This document shows, piece by piece, positions 1 to 5,173 of a stretch of 5,746 bases of DNA. Position 1 is the first letter of the stretch. Every line of letters begins with the position of its first letter. A model generated the notes under the pieces. That model was given only the letters and a program-made list of their open reading frames with translations. It ran no database searches and was not told where the DNA came from. Source of the stretch: Betaproteobacteria bacterium (GTDB lineage: Bacteria; Pseudomonadota; Gammaproteobacteria; Burkholderiales; SG8-41); the NCBI GenBank assembly GCA_016177355.1, contig JACOVL010000054.1, forward strand, positions 1-5,746, read 5' to 3'. Made by a program: the position numbers and the translations under genes.

Positions 1-727
1 AACCGAGCGCGCTCACGCCCAGCTTGAGCACCGCGATCGCGGCGGCCACCTCGCCCGGCGCGCCGCGCACGCCGAGCTCGATGTAGCGCTCCGGCTGCAC
101 CCGGGGCAGGCTGAACACTTTCACGCCCGAGTGCCGCTGCTGGCACTCGTTCATGAGGTCGATCAGCTGGCTCTCGCCCGCCTCGCGCACGATGATCGAG
201 GATTCCGCGACGCTTCCCGGAGCGAACAAGTGCGCGTAATGGGTATCGAGCACCCAGGCCATCATCGGCCATGCCATCTCGGGGAAGCCCGGCAGGAAGT
301 AATGCCGGCGGACGCTGAAGCCGGGGATGCGGTTGTAGGGATTGGGGATGATGCCGGACCCCGCCGGATACTCCCCCATCATCAGCCGTTGCGGCGTGAC
401 CCCGTTGGGATCGGCCGCGAAGCGCGCCCGGATCTCGGCCTCGGCCTGCGGGTGGAGCTGCAGCTTGACGCCCAGCGCGCGCGCCGCGCAGGCGCGGGTG
501 TGATCGTCGGGCGTGGCGCCGATACCGCCGAAGCTCAGCACCACGTCCCCGCCGGCGAAGGTGCGCTTGAGGGTATCGGTGATGAGGGCGGGGTCGTCGC
601 CGAGATAGTGGCACCAGGCGAGCTGCAATCCGCGCGCGTCGAGGGTCTCTATGGTCCTGGCGAGGTGCCCGTCCTTGCGCTTGCCCGACAGGATCTCGTC
701 GCCGATGATGATCGCGCCGAAGTTCAT
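1..727 (-). CDS. CinA/MoaB-type molybdopterin-binding domain protein (3' end cut by window edge)
   Basis: The frame is open from the ATG at 727 to the window edge, giving 242 residues without a stop. The N-terminus has the MoCF/CinA fold signature: IIIGDEILSGK at residues 6-16, and GGIGATPDDHT at 67-77, the glycine-rich loop plus paired Asp that bind a nucleotide or pterin-like ligand in MoaB, MogA and CinA. A second family-like stretch, YFLPGFPEM, lies at 143-151. Proteins of this kind are commonly annotated 'competence/damage-inducible protein A' or molybdopterin-binding protein; full CinA has an extra C-terminal NMN deamidase domain, and short versions of about 250 residues lack it. With 242 residues already present and no sign of the deamidase domain, I infer the short form, but the end is not visible. 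It starts 31 nt after the CBS gene stop, so the two are probably co-transcribed. The ribosome binding site is poor: AGGA abuts the ATG. Its physiological substrate is unknown. Confidence 0.88.
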   Translation of the reverse strand, partial: MNFGAIIIGDEILSGKRKDGHLARTIETLDARGLQLAWCHYLGDDPALITDTLKRTFAGGDVVLSFGGIGATPDDHTRACAARALGVKLQLHPQAEAEIRARFAADPNGVTPQRLMMGEYPAGSGIIPNPYNRIPGFSVRRHYFLPGFPEMAWPMMAWVLDTHYAHLFAPGSVAESSIIVREAGESQLIDLMNECQQRHSGVKVFSLPRVQPERYIELGVRGAPGEVAAAIAVLKLGVSALG

Positions 728-728
728 T

Positions 729-763
729 CCTGAGCTGAAAGCCGTCAGCTGTCGGCCATCAGC
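729..763 (-). repeat. five contiguous degenerate GC-leading heptamers
   Basis: Read on the minus strand from 763 to 729 the sequence splits without gaps into GCTGATG, GCCGACA, GCTGACG, GCTTTCA and GCTCAGG. Every unit begins with GC, and four of the five begin with GCT. The run spans the whole gap between the CBS gene and the CinA-like gene and includes the CBS gene's TGA stop (759-761). Units 3-4 also contain the inverted pair AGCTGA (733-738) and TCAGCT (745-750) around a 6-nt loop, so the transcript could form a small hairpin just before the CinA-like start. Short degenerate heptamer runs of this style occur between genes in some proteobacteria. Whether this one has a function cannot be told from one copy. 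Confidence 0.5.
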
Positions 764-1187
764 GGTGTATATAGCTTTCCAGCTGCTGGATGGTCTGCTC
801 CTGCTCGGCGATCACTTCCTTCACCAGATCGCCGATCGAGAGCAGGCCGACCAGCCGCTCGCCTTCGGTCACCGGCAGGTGGCGGATGCGCTTGTTGGTC
901 ATGATCGCCATGCATTCCTCGACCGTCTGGCCGGGCTGCACCGTGACCACTTTCCCGGTCATGATCTCGCGCACCGGGATGTCGTGCGACGACTTGCCGA
1001 GCAGGATCACCTTGCGCGCGTAGTCGCGCTCGGAAATGATCCCGGCGAGCTTGCCGTTCTCGAGCACTACCAGGGCGCCCACTTCCTTCTCCGCCATCAG
1101 CTTGAGCGCGTCGAACACCCGCGCATCCGGCCCGATCGAGTGGATATCCTTGCCCTTGCCTTGCAGCAGCTGCCTCACGGTCTTCAT
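759..1187 (-). CDS. Two-CBS-domain protein
   Basis: A 142-residue protein that is essentially a Bateman module: CBS domain 1 spans about residues 14-60 and CBS domain 2 about 74-125. Each ends with the nucleotide-contact pattern G-hydrophobic-x-S-x-x-D: GIISERD (S52, D55) and GLLSIGD (S117, D120). HLPV at 103-106 is the usual hinge of the second domain. CBS pairs bind adenine nucleotides such as AMP, ATP or S-adenosylmethionine and act as cytosolic energy or ligand sensors, often on a partner protein; no catalytic domain is fused here. A short Glu/Gln-rich helix (about 126-142) closes the protein. I chose the ATG at 1187 because a perfect AAGGAGGT precedes it by 4 nt and the family homology begins there. 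The frame is open upstream to an ATG at 1316, but those 43 residues have no domain character. The partner protein is unknown; the next gene is the CinA-like one. Confidence 0.92.
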   Translation of the reverse strand: MKTVRQLLQGKGKDIHSIGPDARVFDALKLMAEKEVGALVVLENGKLAGIISERDYARKVILLGKSSHDIPVREIMTGKVVTVQPGQTVEECMAIMTNKRIRHLPVTEGERLVGLLSIGDLVKEVIAEQEQTIQQLESYIHR

Positions 1188-1191
1188 CGCG

Positions 1192-1199
1192 ACCTCCTT
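1192..1199 (-). promoter_or_regulatory. Perfect Shine-Dalgarno of the CBS gene
   Basis: The minus strand reads AAGGAGGT, then 4 nt, then ATG at 1187. This is a full 8-base match to the 16S rRNA 3' end, although the spacer is somewhat short. It is the strongest ribosome binding site in the window. It decides the start in favour of 1187 over the in-frame ATG at 1316, which has no such site. Confidence 0.8.
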
Positions 1200-1234
1200 C
1201 CGGCCGGCTCCGCGGCGGCGGATCGACGGGTCCC

Positions 1235-1263
1235 AGTGTAGCCAATTCCGGAACGGTATAAAA
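1235..1263 (-). promoter_or_regulatory. Possible sigma-70 promoter for the CBS/CinA-like pair
   Basis: On the minus strand, TACACT (1240-1235) resembles a -10 box and is preceded by TTGGC. A weak -35 candidate, TTTTAT (1263-1258), lies 17 nt upstream. Initiation would give a leader of about 40 nt before the CBS start. The 135-bp gap between the dehydrogenase stop and the CBS start is the natural place for a promoter. The -35 match is poor, so this is a suggestion by position and -10 likeness only. Confidence 0.3.
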
Positions 1264-1322
1264 GCCGGGGGAGCGGAAACGTCGCCTGGGCCGGTCAACG
1301 ATATTTGAACCGCCATGGCGGC

Positions 1323-2300
1323 TCATTTTTTTCCGGCTTCGGGGTTGAGCAGGTTGGGCGGCGTGCCGCCAGTGAGCGCCGCGACCAGGTTGTTCGCGGC
1401 GGTCATCGCCATCGCGCGGCGCGTCGCCTCGGTGGAGCTGCCGACGTGCGGGACCAGCACCACGTTGTCGAGCTCGAGGAAGCCGGGATTGAGCCTGGGC
1501 TCGTTCTCGAACACGTCGAGCCCGGCGGCGCGGATCGCGCCGCTCTTCAGCGCCGCGACGAGCGCCGCGTCGTCCACCACGCCGCCGCGCGTGGAATTGA
1601 CGAGGACCGCGGTGGGCTTCATGAGCTTCAATTCCCGCGCCCCGATCAAGTGGTGGGTCTCCGGCGAATAGGGCACTTGCAGCACCACAAAGTCGGACTG
1701 CCTCAGCAGCTCGTCCTTCGTTACGTAGGCGGCGTTGAGTCGTCGTTCGATATCGGAGCCGACTCGACTCCGATTGTGGTAGAGCACCTTCATCTCGAAG
1801 CCGGCGGCGCGCCTCGCGATCGCCTGCCCGATGCGCCCCATGCCGAATATGCCGAGCGTCGCGTGGTGCACGTCCATGCCCAGCCACTGCTTGAGCCGCC
1901 AGCCGGTCCATTCGCCCCCGCGCACGCGGCGTTCGAGCTCGGTCAGCCTCCGCGCTGCGCCAAGGATCAGCGTCCACGCGAGGTCCGCGGTGGAGTCGTC
2001 CAGCACGCCCGGCGTGTTGGTCGCCATCACGCCGCGCGCGGTGCAGGCGGGAAGGTCAATGTTGTTGTAGCCGACCGCGATGTTCGCCACCACCTTGAGC
2101 CGCGGGCAGCGCTCGATCAACTTCGCGTCCACGCGGTCGGTCAGGCTGCATACGACGCCGTCCTTGTCCGCGAGCCTGCGCGCCAGCGTTTCCGGATCGA
2201 ATGCGACGTCCTGCTGATTGGACTCGACCTCGCAGTGCCGCCCGAGGAATTCGAGCGTCTCGTCGAACACTTCGCGCGTGACGAGGATCTTCGGCTTCAT
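1323..2300 (-). CDS. D-isomer-specific 2-hydroxyacid dehydrogenase (glyoxylate/hydroxypyruvate reductase or D-glycerate dehydrogenase-like)
   Basis: A 325-residue cytosolic NAD(P)H-dependent oxidoreductase that interconverts 2-keto acids and D-2-hydroxy acids. The substrate domain flanks a Rossmann domain carrying the dinucleotide loop GMGRIG (153-158). The catalytic triad is visible: Arg in STRGG (R238), Glu in ENEP (E267) and His in PHVGSST (H285). The VANIAVGYNNID region (71-82) is the usual GhrB/glycerate dehydrogenase substrate loop. HNRSR at 175-179, just after the second beta strand, has basic residues rather than an Asp, which often goes with NADPH preference. Length is normal for the GhrB/GyaR group. 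I prefer the ATG at 2300 (MKPKILVT); an ATG at 2324 would add eight residues with no family support. An AGGGG lies about 10 nt before 2300. The gene follows the TRAP operon after a 153-nt gap filled by a repeat, so it may be read through or have its own weak promoter (TTGAGT 2363-2358, 16 nt, TGTGAT 2341-2336). The exact substrate cannot be assigned. Confidence 0.93.
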   Translation of the reverse strand: MKPKILVTREVFDETLEFLGRHCEVESNQQDVAFDPETLARRLADKDGVVCSLTDRVDAKLIERCPRLKVVANIAVGYNNIDLPACTARGVMATNTPGVLDDSTADLAWTLILGAARRLTELERRVRGGEWTGWRLKQWLGMDVHHATLGIFGMGRIGQAIARRAAGFEMKVLYHNRSRVGSDIERRLNAAYVTKDELLRQSDFVVLQVPYSPETHHLIGARELKLMKPTAVLVNSTRGGVVDDAALVAALKSGAIRAAGLDVFENEPRLNPGFLELDNVVLVPHVGSSTEATRRAMAMTAANNLVAALTGGTPPNLLNPEAGKK

Positions 2301-2328
2301 CGCAAGTTCAACCCCTAAACCCATCAGC

Positions 2329-2480
2329 CACAGAGATCACAGAGAACACGGAGAGGGACTCAAGAAATTGCCCCCAAGAAAATCCTTGTTGAATTTTGCT
2401 TGTCTCTGTGACCTGTGTGTCCTCTGTGACTCGTTTTTGATTTTGCTCGGCATTCATCGGCGTCCATCGGCGGCTAATTT
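2329..2480. repeat. Composite intergenic repeat: inverted 9-mer arrays plus 10-mer array
   Basis: Left arm, plus strand: CACAGAGAT (2329-2337), CACAGAGAA (2338-2346), CACGGAGAG (2347-2355). Right arm, minus strand: CACAGAGGA (2428-2420), CACACAGGT (2419-2411), CACAGAGAC (2410-2402). The arms are inverted and can pair at 20 of 27 positions around a 46-nt AT-rich core (2356-2401). A further AT-rich stretch (2431-2448) leads to 10-mers on the plus strand, CATTCATCGG (2451-2460) and CGTCCATCGG (2461-2470), then CGGCTAATTT. Base composition is visibly more AT-rich than the flanking genes. This combination of CACAGAG-type and CATC(G/T)GCG-type units is familiar to me as a dispersed intergenic repeat in some environmental bacterial genomes. 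I see no transposase or target duplication. It may act as a hairpin that ends or protects the upstream TRAP mRNA. The outer borders are approximate. Confidence 0.7.
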
Positions 2481-3647
2481 CTTCCGGGAACCGGCCTTCC
2501 CGGAAAACCAGTGATCGTAGGCGATACGCGGATCGACGATCGTGTCGAGTGCCCAGCCGACGGTGCGCCGCGCCCACGCCTGTTGCGACTTGAAAACCCG
2601 CTCGAAAAAAGGGTTGTCCAGGGAACCACGCGCCACCAGGGCGTTCCATGCTTTCAACTGGCCGCGCAGCACCTCCGGCGGCGTCTTCAGAAATCGGGTC
2701 CCCGGCTTATTACGCAATTCTGAGTAATCTGTGGAGTAGCGATGAGCGGCCTTCCACGACAGGTCCGCGCTGGCGGCCTGCGCGGCGTGTCGCACGATCG
2801 CCCTGAGATCGGCCGGAAGCGAGTCTAACCGCTTCTTGTTGAACAGGACCTCGAATACCTGGGCCGGCTGATGGTGGCTGCGCAGCATGCAGACGGGGAA
2901 CACCTCCGGCAGCCCCAGCTGCCGGTCCGACGCGGCATTGTTGAACGCCACGGCATCGAGCCGGCCGCCGCGCGCGGCCGGGACGATCTCGTCGTCGGGC
3001 AGATCCTGAACCACCGCCCCCATCCGCCGGAACAGCTGAGCCGGCATCCCGCGCGCGTGCACGCGCAGGCCCTTCAACTGGGCCGCGGTAACCAGCGGCT
3101 TCCTGAACCACCCGAGCGGCTGCGTCGGCATCGGCCCGTAGAGAAATCCCGTCACGTTCAAGTGCAACACGCGGGCATAGAGTTCGTCGTACAGCGCCTT
3201 TCCGCCGCCGTATTCCATCCACGACAGGATGAGGTTGGCGTCCATGCCCAGGGCGGGCCCGGAGCCGAACAACGAGAATGCCGAGTCCTTGCCGCCCCAG
3301 TAGCCGGGGACCGCGTGGCAGCCGTCGAGCACGCCCTTTTCCACCGCGTCGAGCAGCTCGCGCGGCTTGACGACGGCGCCCGCCGCAAGCACCTCGATGC
3401 GGATGCGCCCGCCGCTCATGTCGTTCACCTTCCGGGCGTAATCGAGCGCGTACTCGTGGAAGATGTCCTTGGGCGACCACGCGCCCTGGAACCGGAAATT
3501 GACTGGTGTTTGCGCCGCCGCGGCCATCGGGAAGCCGGCAACCACCGCGCCGCCGGCAGCAGCCGTCGCGCCGGCCAGGAAGCGACGGCGCGAGGCAGAG
3601 GGCTTCGCAGCCGGTCGCGCGCTGCTGAATCCGGCGCGTTCAGTCAT
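2454..3647 (-). CDS. TRAP transporter periplasmic substrate-binding protein, DctP/FcbT1-TakP type, Tat-exported
   Basis: A 397-residue solute receptor that would capture a ligand in the periplasm and deliver it to the DctQM membrane subunits. The N-terminus has a twin-arginine signal: SRRRFLAG at 19-26, a hydrophobic stretch to about 45, and likely cleavage near AAAA|Q (45/46). The mature protein follows the mannitol/chloroaromatic TRAP subfamily: YWGGKDSAFSLFGSGPALGMD at about 116-136, LKGLRVHARG at 191-200, and a helix-rich C-terminal lobe. In the motif normally written GLKxR, the Arg that usually binds the ligand carboxylate appears as His197, and the usual E-W-V-G segment is replaced by AFNNAAS (234-240); the ligand may therefore be unusual. 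Translation probably depends on the upstream small gene, which it overlaps by 8 nt, because GAGAAGG abuts the ATG with no spacer. The last residues (about LAADGRR) are encoded by the adjoining repeat. Family assignment is firm; ligand unknown. Confidence 0.92.
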   Translation of the reverse strand: MTERAGFSSARPAAKPSASRRRFLAGATAAAGGAVVAGFPMAAAAQTPVNFRFQGAWSPKDIFHEYALDYARKVNDMSGGRIRIEVLAAGAVVKPRELLDAVEKGVLDGCHAVPGYWGGKDSAFSLFGSGPALGMDANLILSWMEYGGGKALYDELYARVLHLNVTGFLYGPMPTQPLGWFRKPLVTAAQLKGLRVHARGMPAQLFRRMGAVVQDLPDDEIVPAARGGRLDAVAFNNAASDRQLGLPEVFPVCMLRSHHQPAQVFEVLFNKKRLDSLPADLRAIVRHAAQAASADLSWKAAHRYSTDYSELRNKPGTRFLKTPPEVLRGQLKAWNALVARGSLDNPFFERVFKSQQAWARRTVGWALDTIVDPRIAYDHWFSGKAGSRKKLAADGRR

Positions 3648-3807
3648 CCTTCTCGTGGAAGGTATCCCAGAGATCCCGCGCCATCATCGCGAGGCCGATC
3701 AGGATCACGATTCCGAGCGCGATGTCCTTCATCTTCAGCACATACGGCATGAGGAAACCGAGCAGGAGAATCGCCGCGACGAGCCCCGCCAGAACCTTGA
3801 ATATCAT
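3640..3807 (-). CDS. Small two-helix membrane protein, hypothetical
   Basis: A 55-residue frame starts at the ATG at 3807. Residues about 5-24 (VLAGLVAAILLLGFLMPYVL) form one hydrophobic segment, and about 29-43 (IALGIVILIGLAMMA) a second; a short charged stretch (KMKD) joins them, and the tail is polar, ending EKDD. It has a good ribosome binding site, GGAGG at 3820-3816, 8 nt from the ATG. It lies 24 nt after the amidase stop, and its own TGA lies inside the start of dctP (8-nt overlap, ATGACTGA), the arrangement typical of translational coupling. This context, not homology, makes it a credible gene. It is too short and has too few helices to be the normal TRAP small subunit DctQ (four helices, about 160-190 residues). 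It could be a small accessory or stabilising membrane protein of the transporter, or simply a conserved inner-membrane protein. I do not recognise a named family. Confidence 0.75.
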   Translation of the reverse strand: MIFKVLAGLVAAILLLGFLMPYVLKMKDIALGIVILIGLAMMARDLWDTFHEKDD

Positions 3808-3831
3808 GTCGTCTGCCTCCGCGTTCCCAAT

Positions 3832-5169
3832 TCAGTCCGCCTCGACCGTGGCGGCAAGCCAGCGCGCGGTGCGCAGCAGGCGCGCGTCGTCGTGCCGCGG
3901 ACCCACGAGCTGGACGCCGAGCGGCAATCCGTTCGACCCTTTCATCAACGGCAGGCTGACGGCGGGCATGCCGCAAAGCGTCCACAAAGTGCAGAAAGCG
4001 GGATCGCCGGTCGAAGCCAGCCCCTTCGGGGCCGTGCCGGGCGCCGCCGGCGTGAGAATCGCGTCATAGCGCTCGAACAGTTCCGCGAAGCCCTCGTTCA
4101 GCAGCGGGATGCGCGCGAGCGCCGCCTGGTACTCGAACGCCGTATGCTTGCGGCCGCGTTCGAGCTGCCCGCGGAGCCGCTCGCTCAGCTGGTCGCGGCC
4201 CTTTTCGTACTCGGCAGAGAGGTTCGCCGCCATCTCGGATTCCATGATCGTGCGATGCCAATCGAGCGCCTCGCGCACGGTTGCGGGAAGCGTGAATTCC
4301 TCGGCCCGGCTGCCCAGATGCTCGACCAATTCAGAGAATGCCTCGCGCGTCTCCGGCTCGGCCTGATCCCAGAGCGGTGTCTTCACGAACGCGATGTGCG
4401 GCGGCAGCGGCGGCTCCTCCGCCGCGACCTGCCCGAACGGGATGCGCGCGCGCAGGCGCGTGTCCGGGTCGTTCTCGTCGAACCCGACGATCTCCTCGCA
4501 CGCCAGCGCCAGGTCCGCGATGGAGCGCGCGAACACGCCGACGTGATCGAGCGTGCGCGAGAGCTTGAGAACGCCGTGGCGCGAAACGAGTCCATGGGTC
4601 GGCTTGAAACCATAGACGCCGCAGTAGGCGGCGGGGCGGATCACCGAGCCGTTCGTCTGGGAGCCCAGCGCGAGCGGAACCATCCCCGCGGCGACGGCTG
4701 CAGCCGATCCGCTCGAGGAGCCGCCGGGCGTATGCTCCGCGTTGTGGGGATTGCGCGTCTTCCCCGGCGCGTAGGTCGCGAGCTCGGTCGTGACCGTCTT
4801 GCCCATGATGAGGGCGCCTGCCGCGCGCAGCATCGCGACCGGGGTGGCGTCGCGGTCGGGCGTGCGGCCCGCGTGCAGAACCGTGCCGTCCTCGGTCGGC
4901 ATGTCGGCCGTATCGAAGATGTCCTTGATCCCGACCGGCACGCCGTGCAGCGCTCCGAGCGGCGCGCCTTCCTTGCGCCGCTCGTCGAGCGCGCGCGCCT
5001 GCGCGAGCACGTGCTCCGGGTCGAGGAAGGCCCAGGCCTGCACCTCGCCGTCCGCCTCGCGCGCGCGCGCAAGGCATGCTTGCGCAAGCTCCTCGGCGCT
5101 CACCGCGCCGTCCCGGATCGCGCGCGCCGCGTCCACCGCCGACAGCCAGTTCAGTTGCGAGGACCGCAT
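3832..5169 (-). CDS. Amidase-signature family hydrolase (GatA-like stand-alone amidase)
   Basis: A 445-residue Ser-cisSer-Lys amidohydrolase, probably cytosolic since no signal peptide is visible. The catalytic Lys is K82 in GVPVGIKD, the cis-Ser is S151 in PGGSSSGSAAA, and the nucleophile is S175 in GSQTNGSVIRPA, followed by CGVYGFKPT (183-191). The spacings (93 residues Lys to Ser, 24 Ser to Ser) match well-studied family members. The enzyme would hydrolyse a C-N amide bond to an acid plus ammonia or an amine. It is not obviously the tRNA-charging GatA: no gatB or gatC is nearby, and it sits between TRAP transporter genes. The ATG at 5169 follows the dctM stop by 4 nt, with GGAA about 8 nt before the start. 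From context I infer that it acts on the compound brought in by the transporter, or on a product of it; the sequence does not identify the substrate. Confidence 0.93.
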   Translation of the reverse strand: MRSSQLNWLSAVDAARAIRDGAVSAEELAQACLARAREADGEVQAWAFLDPEHVLAQARALDERRKEGAPLGALHGVPVGIKDIFDTADMPTEDGTVLHAGRTPDRDATPVAMLRAAGALIMGKTVTTELATYAPGKTRNPHNAEHTPGGSSSGSAAAVAAGMVPLALGSQTNGSVIRPAAYCGVYGFKPTHGLVSRHGVLKLSRTLDHVGVFARSIADLALACEEIVGFDENDPDTRLRARIPFGQVAAEEPPLPPHIAFVKTPLWDQAEPETREAFSELVEHLGSRAEEFTLPATVREALDWHRTIMESEMAANLSAEYEKGRDQLSERLRGQLERGRKHTAFEYQAALARIPLLNEGFAELFERYDAILTPAAPGTAPKGLASTGDPAFCTLWTLCGMPAVSLPLMKGSNGLPLGVQLVGPRHDDARLLRTARWLAATVEAD

Positions 5170-5173
5170 GCGC

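Noticed and set aside
1188..1316. Longer CBS protein beginning at the ATG at 1316
   Set aside because: The extra 43 residues show no domain likeness, there is no ribosome site there, and the ATG at 1187 has a perfect Shine-Dalgarno. That ATG also lies inside a palindrome just after the dehydrogenase stop.
1310..1321. 12-bp perfect palindrome CCGCCATGGCGG directly after the dehydrogenase stop, considered as a terminator
   Set aside because: The stem is only 4-5 bp with almost no loop, and no T-run follows on the minus strand. It could be a protein-binding site, but nothing supports that.
1752..1774. Inverted repeat ATCGGAG / CTCCGAT with a 9-nt loop inside the dehydrogenase gene
   Set aside because: It lies in coding sequence for conserved-looking residues (NRSRVGSDIE region) and is within what chance allows in GC-rich codons.
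745..1977. 410-residue open frame on the minus strand spanning the CBS and dehydrogenase genes in another frame
   Set aside because: It is Arg/Gly/Ala-rich low-complexity sequence with no domain, overlapping two genes with clear catalytic or ligand motifs.
1305..2318. 337-residue open frame on the plus strand opposite the dehydrogenase gene
   Set aside because: A GC-driven shadow of the dehydrogenase gene; its composition is His/Arg/Ala-rich and no motif is seen.
2329..2470. Repeat array considered as a CRISPR
   Set aside because: Units are 9-10 bp, contiguous and degenerate, with no spacers of regular length and no cas genes.
2308..2649. Open frames running through the intergenic repeat (minus 2308-2649 and plus 2218-2514)
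   Set aside because: They arise because the 9-mer arrays happen to lack stops. They overlap the ends of dctP and the dehydrogenase gene and have no domain or ribosome site.
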